Positions 11,386-18,998 of a stretch of 64,000 nucleotides of DNA are shown one piece after another. The DNA is from Sulfurisphaera javensis (lineage in GTDB: Archaea; Thermoproteota; Thermoprotei_A; Sulfolobales; Sulfolobaceae): contig NZ_AP031322.1 in assembly GCF_041154675.1 (NCBI RefSeq), forward strand, positions 310,001-374,000, given 5' to 3'. How positions within the stretch are numbered: position 1 is the first letter of the stretch; each line of letters starts with the position of its first letter. Under the pieces are notes generated by a model, which was not told the origin of the DNA, searched no databases, and was given only the letters and a program-made list of their open reading frames with translations. A program made the position numbers and the translations under genes.

Positions 11386-12204
11386 TTACATCAGCTCTTT
11401 TATTAATTTAAGTTCTATTTCGTCGCCTTCCTCTAAATCAGTTTTCCTAAAAACTCTTATTCTTGGAGGTATTTTGTAACCTAATACTACTTCAACAAAG
11501 GCGAAACCACATATAGGCTTATTAGCCAAAACTTTAAATGAGGCTGATTTCTCCCAGTTCTTTATTATTCCCTTCTTTCCCTCAAACATGATAAGATTCT
11601 TTCTTTTTAATTTATAAGGAAAGCCTAAATTAAAACCTAAAAAGTTAAGGGTATTATTCCAATTTCCGATAATACCACCATAACAGCTGTAAGGAAAGCT
11701 AACATTTAATAAACCACCACAGCAACCTAAACCATAGAAGTTGCCAGCAACTGCGTAATCTTTTATTTCAACATCAAAGTATTCCTTTTCTTTATTTACT
11801 ATTCTTCCTAATGTTGATTCTCTATAAAATTTTACCTTAGGAAATTTTAGCGTTATTCCTTCTATATGTGCATGCTTAAAATCTCCTCCGGTGTATGGAG
11901 ATTCTAAAAACTTACCAATTTTCTCTCCTTCCTTTATTTCGTTCCCTTCGTTTACGAAAGGTTCTATATGAAGAATCTTAATCCTTTTCCCATTCACATT
12001 AACTTGAATTAAAACATCGTAATCTACTTTTGCATATTTATTTGGCCTTCCTATGTTAAACTTTTCTATTCTCTCTATAAAACCATTAAAGGGAGAGTAA
12101 AAATACTCTTGATCTGGAGAACTTAAATCTATAGCTTTTACTTTAACATGTGAAGGAAAACCACTCGAGAAAAAACTTAAGAGACTTCCCTTAAGGATTT
12201 TCAT
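11386..12204 (-). CDS. Degenerate M23-fold (duplicated hybrid motif) protein
   Basis: This 272-residue protein has an N-terminal half that follows the M23/lysostaphin barrel: KAIDLSSP (the Asp of HxGxD; the His position is Val), SPFNGFIERI, KILHIEPFV then EGEKIG, and HAHIEG matching the HLHFE zinc motif. One zinc ligand appears lost. The C-terminal half has GLGCCGG and GNWNNTLN, which I do not recognise. The barrel is related to biotinyl/lipoyl domains. The gene overlaps the radical SAM gene by 4 bp and precedes the HDAC-like gene by one base. A binding or scaffold role in lipoate handling is possible but unproven. Confidence 0.7.
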   Translation of the reverse strand: MKILKGSLLSFFSSGFPSHVKVKAIDLSSPDQEYFYSPFNGFIERIEKFNIGRPNKYAKVDYDVLIQVNVNGKRIKILHIEPFVNEGNEIKEGEKIGKFLESPYTGGDFKHAHIEGITLKFPKVKFYRESTLGRIVNKEKEYFDVEIKDYAVAGNFYGLGCCGGLLNVSFPYSCYGGIIGNWNNTLNFLGFNLGFPYKLKRKNLIMFEGKKGIIKNWEKSASFKVLANKPICGFAFVEVVLGYKIPPRIRVFRKTDLEEGDEIELKLIKELM

Positions 12205-13259
12205 TGTTTTTGCTCAAAGTATTTTATAACTGACGGTAATTTACTTTGTTTAATTGCCTTTAATGCCTTATCCCTTGAAGGATACCATGGGATATTTCTA
12301 AACTCCATGTTAGGCCTTTCATTAGAGTAAGGCCTATTGCATCCTGGACAACCAGAAGTCATAAATGCTGGTGCAATTTCATCAATAGTTAAATCTGGGG
12401 GTAAATCGATATCTATTAATACTCCATCATCGTTAAACTTAAAAGCCGAATAATCGATTAAGTCGTTTTCAATAAGCCATCTAGCTAATTGCATTCTCCT
12501 ATATACATTTACTGGAGCTGGCTTTACTTTTTCCATTGGAGTACCTTGCTCTGGATAGAATGCAAATAGCGTTATTTTGGCTCCTCTAGTGTGAGCGTAC
12601 CACATAATATCTATAGCCTCTTTCTCAGTTTCTCCTAAACCTATAATTAAATGTATACCGGCATTTCCTTTTCCAAACACTTCCACAGCTTCATCAATAC
12701 CTTGCAAATATCTTTCCCAATTATGCATACTTCTTACTTTTTTACCCCTTGTTTCTTCGAATACTCTTTTACTAGCAGCGTCTATTGCAACATCAACCAT
12801 GTCTCCACCAGCTTTTTTCATTTCTATTAAATGATGCTTAAAAGTATAAGTCGGAGTAATTAATTCTGAAATTGAAAGTTCAATTCCAGCTTCCCTTATT
12901 CTTCTAGTAATTTCAATAGAATCTTGGGCAGCTCTAGGGTGAGCTAATTGACCTACACAAATTCTTTGCAAACCATATCTAGGATCTCCTTGCCTTTCTT
13001 TAATCTTCTTTATCACATCATCAAGCCTTCTTAAAGGCCATTCTACTCTTATTAATGTTTTACACTCTGGACCTTGAGCAACTTCTCTAGCTTGACCACA
13101 ATAAGAGCAGTTAGCCTTACATCCATCTGGATAGTATTGTAGTAGGTTTATTGTTGTATTTAATGCATTATGTAAAAAAATTCCTGGACTAAAACCTAAT
13201 ACCATATCTGCTCCAAAACTTAACCTAACCCAATCTGGACTACTTACCATTCTTAACAT
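12201..13259 (-). CDS. LipS-type radical SAM lipoyl synthase component (BioB-like)
   Basis: This 352-residue radical SAM enzyme has the cluster motif CKANCSYC, strongly BioB-like surroundings (NLLQYYPDGC, GQAREV) and a C-terminal TSGCPGCNRPY that may bind an auxiliary Fe-S cluster. Paired with the next radical SAM gene and a lipoate ligase, it fits the two-protein archaeal lipoyl synthase LipS1/LipS2, which inserts sulfur at C6 and C8 of octanoyl chains. I do not decide which of the pair it is. Biotin synthase is an alternative, but no biotin genes are near and the operon is lipoate-specific. It overlaps both neighbours (20 bp and 4 bp). Confidence 0.85.
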   Translation of the reverse strand: MLRMVSSPDWVRLSFGADMVLGFSPGIFLHNALNTTINLLQYYPDGCKANCSYCGQAREVAQGPECKTLIRVEWPLRRLDDVIKKIKERQGDPRYGLQRICVGQLAHPRAAQDSIEITRRIREAGIELSISELITPTYTFKHHLIEMKKAGGDMVDVAIDAASKRVFEETRGKKVRSMHNWERYLQGIDEAVEVFGKGNAGIHLIIGLGETEKEAIDIMWYAHTRGAKITLFAFYPEQGTPMEKVKPAPVNVYRRMQLARWLIENDLIDYSAFKFNDDGVLIDIDLPPDLTIDEIAPAFMTSGCPGCNRPYSNERPNMEFRNIPWYPSRDKALKAIKQSKLPSVIKYFEQKQ

Positions 13260-14151
13260 TTAAAACACCCCCCAAAGCATCAAAAATTACATTCCCACAA
13301 CACGCATTACTAAAAATAACTTCCCTTTTATTCATAGCATAAGGAATAATTTCTTCTTCTGGAAAGGCTATCCCATCAATTTCATAATCTACTGCAAACT
13401 TATCTACCTCAACATAACCTTTACCTCTAGGTCTAGCACATCCCAGCATGATGGGAACTGAAAATTCGTCTCTAACTTTCTTTAATGCAAGCTTTAATTC
13501 ATCTGGCGAAGGTTGTCTAGTGTTCCTAGTACCGACTAACGGCATTAAACCAACTATAATAACAGTATCTGGATTTACTTCTTTTAGAAGTTCAATAGCG
13601 TGCAAATCTCCTTCTATTCCTCTTTTACTTAAACCAACAATGACATGAGGAGCAATTTTTATTCCAACAGACTTTAGGTATTTGAAGGAGTTAAGATAAT
13701 CATCAACTGTAAATGGTTGTTTTAACACTTCTTTTATTGTTTCATTATCACCGACCATGTCTAAAAGGGCTATTTTTATCCCCGCTTTTGCAAATTTTTC
13801 AGCTATTTCCTTGTTTTTAACAACTCCAGTATGTGCAATAAAAGTCAGCTTGTTAGCATATTTACTTAAAATTTCCTCATAACGCCATATAGGAACTTCT
13901 CCTCTTATTGTAGAACCTCCTGACAAAACCAAACCTTTATGACCTTCCTTTATAACTTTCTCTATAATACTTTTCATTCTCTCTTTATTTGAAGCATCTT
14001 CCATGCCTTCTAAAATTCTCCTATTACAATGATCACAGTTAAAAGCACAAGCAGTACCAGTAACTGAAACCATTTTCCAACCATTATCAGATGTGATATA
14101 ATCTGTTTCATATTTCTTTAAAGCTGGTGCATAAAGATATAACTTTTTCAT
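13240..14151 (-). CDS. LipS-type radical SAM lipoyl synthase component
   Basis: This 303-residue radical SAM protein has the motif CAFNCDHC at about residues 34-41, the glycine-rich LVLSGGST SAM-binding strand, and cysteines at LGCARPRGKG and NACCGN near the C-terminus as possible auxiliary-cluster ligands. It is shorter than, and different from, the neighbouring BioB-like enzyme, and both are needed in the archaeal LipS1/LipS2 system. The start ATG overlaps the stop of the lipoate ligase by 4 bp and its end overlaps the BioB-like gene by 20 bp, so all are co-translated. Assignment rests mainly on the pair plus ligase context. Confidence 0.83.
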   Translation of the reverse strand: MKKLYLYAPALKKYETDYITSDNGWKMVSVTGTACAFNCDHCNRRILEGMEDASNKERMKSIIEKVIKEGHKGLVLSGGSTIRGEVPIWRYEEILSKYANKLTFIAHTGVVKNKEIAEKFAKAGIKIALLDMVGDNETIKEVLKQPFTVDDYLNSFKYLKSVGIKIAPHVIVGLSKRGIEGDLHAIELLKEVNPDTVIIVGLMPLVGTRNTRQPSPDELKLALKKVRDEFSVPIMLGCARPRGKGYVEVDKFAVDYEIDGIAFPEEEIIPYAMNKREVIFSNACCGNVIFDALGGVLNVKNGK

Positions 14152-15182
14152 TTAGACAAAACCTCCTTAAATATATTTACTAAGTCATCAGCAGATATAC
14201 CAATGATTTTAACTTCCTTATACCAATCTCTAATTTCTTTTTCAACATCTTCAACTCTCGACCATTTTAACCTAGCTTCAAGGTCATAAATTGCCCTTCT
14301 TGGTTCAATAAAGAAATCACCAGTTATTAGGACAGACTCAATAATCTTTTCCCCAGCCATTTTAACTTGAACCTTTACTAATCCTCCGGGTAATTTCTTT
14401 TCTATGTATTTTATATCACCTTCTAAAGGTTTCCTTAAGTTAAATATCCATTCTGGAGAAGAGTATTTCATTCTTAACTCAGAAATAAGCTTTTCTTCCG
14501 TTTCAGTATATGTGGAATTTTCAAGCTTAACGTTAAGAGCTTCTTCGAACGATGCCTTAGCTAATTCAATTATTTGTGACATTTCAATACTTTTGCCTAA
14601 TTCTCTATTTATCCAAGTGAGTCTATCTCTAAAGTCTTTTGCTAATTTATCCTTCAATTTTTCAGAAGTAAGTCTTAAAACTGAAACCATAGACTCAGCA
14701 TTAAAATCAACTAGAATTGTACCAGTAACCGCGATATATTTTCCTTGAGAGAAAGCACCAATTCCAGATATCTTTCTTCCGTTTACTTCTACGTCATTTT
14801 TAGGTCTAAAATTAGCCTTTATTCCTAATTTTTCAAGAGTCTTAATTACACCTTCTGCACCTCTTTTTATTGCTTCCTCTGGAGTATAACCAACTAAAGA
14901 AGCATCAGCATAAATTTCCCAACCTAGTTGTTCTTTTCCCATTATTATTGTTCCCCCTCCAGTTGGTCTTCTACCTATATCCCAGCCTCTTTTCTTTACT
15001 TCGTCAATATTTACTTCCTGTTCCACAGCTTGATGATATCCAACTAAAACGGCAGTAGGATCAAATATTACAAATCTAAGGATTGGCTGTGCTCCGTTGC
15101 TTATACTTTCTAATAGTGCCTCTTCACCGGCTAGTATTTTATCCTGAGATCCTTGTTCTACAATAAATCTAAATAGCGTCAT
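14148..15182 (-). CDS. Lipoate-protein ligase sLpl(AB) for the sHdr lipoyl carrier
   Basis: This 344-residue BirA/LplA-fold ligase has RRPTGGGTII (lipoyl-AMP binding loop), the lysine motif GRKISGIGAF, VTGTILVDF, and a C-terminal accessory domain of about 90 residues of the LplB type (GGLVKVQVK, GDFFIEPR). A one-chain A plus B ligase is the sLpl(AB) arrangement known from sHdr loci. It activates lipoate or octanoate and attaches it to LbpA. It heads the five-gene lipoate operon. ATG 15182 is leaderless, with TTTAAATAAATA at 15204-15215 in minus orientation 27 bp upstream. Confidence 0.9.
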   Translation of the reverse strand: MTLFRFIVEQGSQDKILAGEEALLESISNGAQPILRFVIFDPTAVLVGYHQAVEQEVNIDEVKKRGWDIGRRPTGGGTIIMGKEQLGWEIYADASLVGYTPEEAIKRGAEGVIKTLEKLGIKANFRPKNDVEVNGRKISGIGAFSQGKYIAVTGTILVDFNAESMVSVLRLTSEKLKDKLAKDFRDRLTWINRELGKSIEMSQIIELAKASFEEALNVKLENSTYTETEEKLISELRMKYSSPEWIFNLRKPLEGDIKYIEKKLPGGLVKVQVKMAGEKIIESVLITGDFFIEPRRAIYDLEARLKWSRVEDVEKEIRDWYKEVKIIGISADDLVNIFKEVLSK

Positions 15183-15334
15183 CCTTAAAAAATAAAGTTA
15201 TTTTATTTATTTAAAGATTTCTATTAAGAGTACGTACTGAGTAAATTAAATAGTCATTATATTAGTTAACTCGTATCTATCATACGTTTTAAACTTTGAG
15301 AAATTTTTAAATATTTAAAAAGATAAGGTATTTA
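15183..15334. promoter_or_regulatory. Divergent promoter of the lipoate operon and a winged-helix regulator
   Basis: It contains a leftward TATA (15204-15215) 27 bp from ATG 15182 and a rightward TATA TTTAAATATTTAAAA (15305-15319) about 26 bp from ATG 15335. Between them lie two perfect palindromes, AGTACGTACT (15229-15238) and AGTTAACT (15264-15271, within TTAGTTAACT). The first abuts the leftward TATA and could be an operator for the divergent regulator. Confidence 0.6.
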
Positions 15335-15664
15335 ATGATGAAAGAAAAATTAGAGTCAAAAAAGGAAGAGATTAGATGTTGTTATAAAATTACAGATACA
15401 GATGTAGCAGTGTTATTAAAAATGGTAGAAATCGAGAAACCAATAACATCAGAGGAATTAGCAGACATTTTTAAATTAAGTAAAACTACAGTAGAAAATA
15501 GTTTGAAGAAATTAATAGAACTTGGACTAGTAGAAAGAACTAAAACTGAAGGAAAGAAAATAGGAAGACCAAAGTATTACTATTCTATTACCTCAAATAT
15601 TCTAGAGAAAATAAGAGCTGACTTACTTGACTGTGCAAAAAGAATGGAATTAGCAGCCACCTAG
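15335..15664 (+). CDS. Winged-helix transcriptional regulator, sulfur-locus family
   Basis: This 109-residue protein has an HTH (SEELADIFKLSKTTVENSLKK) followed by a wing with GRPKYYYSI. The N-terminus has CCYKITDTDVAVLLK and the C-terminal helix a lone Cys (DLLDCAKRM). The same layout, Cys before the HTH and Cys in the last helix, occurs in the two regulators at 16101-16487 and 61813-62199. The cysteines could sense thiols or reactive sulfur. It is divergent from the lipoate operon, sharing its promoter region. Start ATG is at 15335 (a second ATG follows directly), leaderless. It overlaps the TusA-like gene by 15 bp, convergently. Confidence 0.88.
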   Translation: MMKEKLESKKEEIRCCYKITDTDVAVLLKMVEIEKPITSEELADIFKLSKTTVENSLKKLIELGLVERTKTEGKKIGRPKYYYSITSNILEKIRADLLDCAKRMELAAT

Positions 15665-15907
15665 TTTAACATCTTTAATTTCTTTACTACTTTCTCCTTT
15701 TTCAATTATCATTGAATAGATTCCATCTTGATTTACAGTTTCTACAATTTTACAATCCATTAATTTAACTGCTTCAGTTATCATATCCACACATTTAGGA
15801 TCTTTAAAAATAACTTTGACAGTACCAGATTTAATACTCATTAACTTTGCTACAGTTTTCATAAATGGTTCAGGGCATTCAGAGTTAGTTGCATCAATTA
15901 CTTCCAT
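15650..15907 (-). CDS. Second TusA/SirA-family protein
   Basis: This 85-residue TusA-fold protein has the motif CPEPFM at Cys11, a variant of CPGP(V/L)M. It has extra cysteines at KDPKCVDM and LMDCKI and ends in GGC, so it has more thiols than the main TusA at 5171-5410. CPEP-type members are often of separate function from sulfur-relay TusA, for example regulation or metal-cofactor sulfuration. It lies between the regulator and the YHS mini-gene within the lipoate/sulfur region, so a sulfur-handling role is likely. Confidence 0.88.
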   Translation of the reverse strand: MEVIDATNSECPEPFMKTVAKLMSIKSGTVKVIFKDPKCVDMITEAVKLMDCKIVETVNQDGIYSMIIEKGESSKEIKDVKLGGC

Positions 15908-15952
15908 AACTTACATTAAGAGTGCAAACTTAAAAATGTATTTAGTTTTCTT

Positions 15953-16126
15953 ATGAATATGAAAGTTGTTTGTCCAGTGTGTAACAGGCTCTTTGAGGCT
16001 GAATGTACACCTTATAAAGTAACATACAATGAGATTGTATATTATTTTGATACAGAAATATGCCAATTAGCTTTTATGAAAGAGCCAGAAAGATTTGTTT
16101 TTAACTGCCAAAAGAAGAACGAATAA
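15953..16126 (+). CDS. YHS/TRASH-type mini-protein (57 aa)
   Basis: This short gene encodes 57 residues. The sequence begins MNMKVVCPVCNRLF and continues with a lone Cys (EAECTPYK), VYYFDTEICQLAF, then KEPERF and a final Cys. The pattern CxxC, YYF, C-x3-F, PE-F is that of YHS/TRASH metal-binding domains, which bind Cu, other soft metals or heme-type ligands. An internal ATG at 15959 gives 55 residues. ATG 15953 lies about 20 bp after a weak AT-rich element, so leaderless initiation is possible. The 3' end overlaps the convergent regulator by 26 bp. Confidence 0.75.
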   Translation: MNMKVVCPVCNRLFEAECTPYKVTYNEIVYYFDTEICQLAFMKEPERFVFNCQKKNE

Positions 16127-16487
16127 ATGTAGGCAGTGTATTAATAAACATTTCTGAACATTTCTTGAAATCTTCAGTTATTTTTTTGATTAACTCTTCT
16201 TTCTCTAATGATTTATATAGATACTTTGGTCTTCCTCCCTTGCTTGATTGCACTTTTTCTCTTTCTATAAATCCTAGTGAGACTAATTTATTGAGACTTC
16301 TATTTACAGAAGCTTTAGACAATTTTAATATTTCTACTAGTTCGTCCTCTGTTATAGTTTTCTTCTCAATTACAGTTTCTAATACCTTAAATTCTGTATC
16401 TGATATGTCATAACAAAAACTTAATGCATCGATTAATTTTGCCTCTTTACCAGAGGGTAACGTTATTCTTTCCATTTCTACTTGCAT
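16101..16487 (-). CDS. Winged-helix transcriptional regulator, sulfur-locus family
   Basis: This 128-residue regulator carries the family features: ITLPSGKEAKLIDALSFCYDIS at the N-terminus, an HTH with ILKLSKASVNRSL, a wing with KGGRPKYLYK and a C-terminal Cys helix (FKKCSEMF). It is clearly paralogous to the protein at 61813-62199 (LPSGKDAGLVD, LSKASINRSL, GRPRYLYK). I start at ATG 16487 because a TATA box at 16507-16520 lies 27 bp upstream; an ATG at 16526 would include that TATA box and adds a poor extension. Target unknown; the YHS, TusA-like and lipoate genes are the nearest candidates. Confidence 0.88.
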   Translation of the reverse strand: MQVEMERITLPSGKEAKLIDALSFCYDISDTEFKVLETVIEKKTITEDELVEILKLSKASVNRSLNKLVSLGFIEREKVQSSKGGRPKYLYKSLEKEELIKKITEDFKKCSEMFINTLPTFIRSSFGS

Positions 16488-16506
16488 ATAAAATATTTCA
16501 TAAACC

Positions 16507-16520
16507 ATATATTTAAATTT
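16507..16520 (-). promoter_or_regulatory. TATA box of the 16101-16487 regulator
   Basis: The minus strand reads AAATTTAAATATAT, about 27 bp from ATG 16487. It decides the start against the upstream ATG. Confidence 0.6.
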
Positions 16521-16553
16521 TATCAAAAAAACTTATTTAGTAAAGTCTACTGG

Positions 16554-16910
16554 TTAAGCCCAATAACCTTTATTTATATCCTCAATTTTTGTAAAGAGAG
16601 CGATTTGGAAATACCTAAATGCTTCTATGGTAAATTTTACTGCTGTCTGATCATCAAATTGCGAAATTTTATTTAATAACTCATTAAAAAACCTTGATAA
16701 ATCATTATAAGTTGCTTTATCTAAATCTGGATATTGAGATAAATCAAGGGCTTTCGTTATATCTTCTTTAGTCTTAGCTGCCTTCACTTTATCATATATA
16801 AGAATAACAACTCCTCTTCCTCCCTGTTTTCCAAATAATGCCTCTTGCGGGTTCCTAAGCCATCTAGCATAAGTTGCTGCTAATTTCTTCGCTTCGTTTT
16901 CAACAGACAC
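16554..16910 (-). CDS. Conserved hypothetical helical protein
   Basis: This 118-residue protein starts at GTG 16910. It has no family I recognise, no cysteine, no signal peptide and no membrane helix. It is mostly amphipathic helix with LFGKQGGRGVVILIYDKV in the middle and aromatic-rich FRYFQIALF near the end. It is divergent from queC, with a gap of 37 bp. No function is proposed. Confidence 0.65.
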   Translation of the reverse strand: MSVENEAKKLAATYARWLRNPQEALFGKQGGRGVVILIYDKVKAAKTKEDITKALDLSQYPDLDKATYNDLSRFFNELLNKISQFDDQTAVKFTIEAFRYFQIALFTKIEDINKGYWA

Positions 16911-16947
16911 AATTTATAATTAGAATAAAAAGTATTAAAATATAATT

Positions 16948-17559
16948 ATGAAAGCATTACTTTTAATGTCCGGTGGACTAGATTCGTCCTCTGCAGCTTA
17001 TTACTATACAAAGAAAGGGCTTGACTTTGATTGCCTATTCGTAGATTATGGACAAAAATCTGCCAGAATGCAGTTAAAAAGTAGTAGCATAATTTGCGGA
17101 AAATTGAACAAAAAACTGTTGGTAGCTAATATAAAGAAGCTAAGAAACTTATTTATTTCATCAGAAGATTGGTTAAAACCACATGAACCAATAGTTCATA
17201 GGAACGTGATAATAATTCCTATTGCAATAGCTTTCGCTAAAGAGAAAGGTTACCAAGAGATAATCATAGCAAGCGTTAAGGAAGACTGTGAATATGAACA
17301 AAACAGGTATGAAATTATGAATGAACTAAAACGCTTAGGAGAAATACTAGGAGTTAAAGTCTCTACTCCCTTTGCTGGTATGCCAAAGTCTTTTCTTTTA
17401 AAGATAGGAGTATCATCTGGATTAGATCCCTCGCTAACTTATTCTTGTTTATTAGGACATAAGTATCATTGCGGTCAATGTAGTCAATGCACAAAAAGAA
17501 AAGAAGCTTTTAAAGCCGCAAATTTGCCAGATCCCACTAAATATTTAAAGTTTTCTTAA
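16948..17559 (+). CDS. queC: QueC-like 7-cyano-7-deazaguanine synthase
   Basis: This 203-residue PP-loop ATPase has SGGLDSS at residues 8-14, HRNVIIIPIA, and the zinc site CLLGHKYHCGQCSQC, matching the four-Cys zinc-binding module of QueC. It converts 7-carboxy-7-deazaguanine to preQ0, the precursor of archaeosine in tRNA. Length is a little short for QueC (about 220-230), but all motifs are present. Single gene with its own promoter, convergent with the HAD-like gene (15-bp overlap). No other archaeosine genes are near. Confidence 0.9.
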   Translation: MKALLLMSGGLDSSSAAYYYTKKGLDFDCLFVDYGQKSARMQLKSSSIICGKLNKKLLVANIKKLRNLFISSEDWLKPHEPIVHRNVIIIPIAIAFAKEKGYQEIIIASVKEDCEYEQNRYEIMNELKRLGEILGVKVSTPFAGMPKSFLLKIGVSSGLDPSLTYSCLLGHKYHCGQCSQCTKRKEAFKAANLPDPTKYLKFS

Positions 17560-18024
17560 TCTTCTTAGAGAATTAAGTAAAGAAGGAAGATCTTTTCCTA
17601 TTATATATGGACTGTACCTAGAACAATCACTAAATCTCTCTATACAAGCGACTTTTATTCTTGAATCATAAAATCTAGCTGAAAGTAAGTCAAGTGGAGA
17701 TGAACCAATTGTAATCACGTTAATAGGATCCCAACCAGTCCTTCTAATTAGTTCCTCATAAGGGGTCTTAGATGGCTTTGTTTTACCATTATTACTTATA
17801 TAAGGAACATTAATGCCTAATTTAGTTATAATTTCTTTTGTGTTTTTCTCGTCATAAGGTGACAATAAATAAATCTTATCTTTAATATTGAAGATCTCTT
17901 TCCAATCCTCAAAAGTCTCTGTAGTGATAGGTATATTTGCTGGTTCTCCTTTATAAATTCTATAAAGAATATCAGTTAAATCTATCTTTAGAATTACCCC
18001 ATCTAGCCATACTGCGTATTTCAT
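17545..18024 (-). CDS. HAD-like protein lacking the nucleophile motif
   Basis: This 159-residue protein is reminiscent of the HAD superfamily: an N-terminal strand with WLDGVIL where DxDGT/V is expected, a strand with IYLLSPYDEKN (motif II-like), a Lys region (NNGKTKPSKTPYEEL) and ITIGSSPLDLLSAR (motif IV-like GDSxxD, with Ser for the first Asp). The first catalytic Asp appears replaced, so phosphatase activity is doubtful. It may be a degenerate HAD with a binding role. Alternatively the family call is wrong. Confidence 0.6.
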   Translation of the reverse strand: MKYAVWLDGVILKIDLTDILYRIYKGEPANIPITTETFEDWKEIFNIKDKIYLLSPYDEKNTKEIITKLGINVPYISNNGKTKPSKTPYEELIRRTGWDPINVITIGSSPLDLLSARFYDSRIKVACIERFSDCSRYSPYIIGKDLPSLLNSLRRLRKL

Positions 18025-18070
18025 TAATTAATAATAAAAGTTAATAAGATTAAATTTTATACCTTTATCT

Positions 18071-18478
18071 ATGCAAGTAGAAGGTTTCGATTTTCCGGAC
18101 GATCTCTATTACTATCCAGAGGAACATGTTTGGCTAAAAATTGAAGGGGATATTATAACTGTGGGAATAACTTCTCTAGGCCAATATATGGCTGGGAAAA
18201 TATTCCAAGTTACAACTAAAAATAAAGGAGAGAAAGTTAATTCAAGAAGTGTTTTATTCACTCTTGAATCAGCAAAGTGGATCGGAAAATTTAGGTTACC
18301 AGTTGAAGGTGAAATAATAGACGTTAATGAGGAAGTAATAAAAAATCCTACTTTACTTAACGAGAAACCTTATGAAGCTTGGATTATTAAAATAAAAGGG
18401 GCTGTTAAAGGAAAAATAATGCCTGTTTCAGAGGCCATAAAACTCTTTGAAAATGATGCTAAAAGAGTAATAAGATAA
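18071..18478 (+). CDS. GcvH-like lipoate-binding protein, paralogue 1
   Basis: This 135-residue protein has the GcvH fold: HVWLKIEGDIITVGIT and ESAKWIGKFRLP, with Lys69 as the probable lipoylation site, then VEGEIIDVN and a C-terminal helix. The motif ESAKW is close to the ExxK motif of GcvH and LbpA. No glycine-cleavage P or T genes are near. It lies with LbpA2 and a lipoate ligase, so it is probably another carrier of the sHdr pathway. ATG 18071 is leaderless, with a TATA-like TTAATAAGA 26 bp upstream. Confidence 0.85.
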   Translation: MQVEGFDFPDDLYYYPEEHVWLKIEGDIITVGITSLGQYMAGKIFQVTTKNKGEKVNSRSVLFTLESAKWIGKFRLPVEGEIIDVNEEVIKNPTLLNEKPYEAWIIKIKGAVKGKIMPVSEAIKLFENDAKRVIR

Positions 18479-18550
18479 TTATTTTAAATTTCTTTTTCGA
18501 GCAAAACATTTTTATTATATTTCTTAGATATAGTAAAGAGAGGGTTTCGT

Positions 18551-18997
18551 ATGGCAAACGTTTCAAATTGTGAAATTCCAGAAAATTTATTATATTTCAT
18601 TGAAGGAAAAAACACAGTTTGGGCTAAGCAAGAAGGAACAGACGTTATTGTAGTTGGAATAACTGATATAGCTCAAACAATGGCAGGGAAAGTTGTTAAA
18701 GTAAGATTAAAGAAAAAAGGAACAAAAGTAGAAAAAGGCAAACCTGTAGCTACTATGGAGAGCGGAAAGTGGGCAGGACCAGTCCCAGCTCCTGCCAGTG
18801 GAGAAATAATTGATGTTAATCCAGACGTTGAAAAGAATCCAGTTTTAGTAAATCAAGATCCTTATGGAAAAGGATGGCTAGTAAAAATGAAAGTAAATAA
18901 CCCGGAAGAATTAAAACAACTAGTAACTGGTAGTGCTGCTGTATCAAAATTAACTGAATTAATAAATAGTGAAAAATTACAATGTAAGAGGCTGTGA
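18551..18997 (+). CDS. lbpA: LbpA, lipoate-binding protein of the sHdr system
   Basis: This 148-residue GcvH-fold protein has ESGKWAGPVPAP, with Lys73 as the lipoyl-lysine. The motif ESGKWAGPVPAPxSG is the one I associate with LbpA of sHdr clusters, where lipoyl-LbpA is essential for sulfur oxidation. It has one cysteine near the N-terminus and one near the C-terminus, unusual for GcvH. It is followed by lplA with only one base between stop and ATG, so carrier and ligase are co-expressed. GAGAGGG is about 9 bases before ATG 18551 and a TATA box lies at 18510-18522. Confidence 0.9.
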   Translation: MANVSNCEIPENLLYFIEGKNTVWAKQEGTDVIVVGITDIAQTMAGKVVKVRLKKKGTKVEKGKPVATMESGKWAGPVPAPASGEIIDVNPDVEKNPVLVNQDPYGKGWLVKMKVNNPEELKQLVTGSAAVSKLTELINSEKLQCKRL

Positions 18998-18998
18998 A

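Noticed and set aside
12201-13259. Biotin synthase BioB
   Set aside because: The sequence is BioB-like, but it overlaps a second radical SAM gene and follows a lipoate ligase, with no biotin genes nearby; LipS-type lipoyl synthesis fits better.
18551-18997. Glycine cleavage H protein
   Set aside because: The fold fits GcvH, but ESGKWAGPVPAP, the coupled ligase and the sHdr context favour LbpA; no gcvP or gcvT is in the window.
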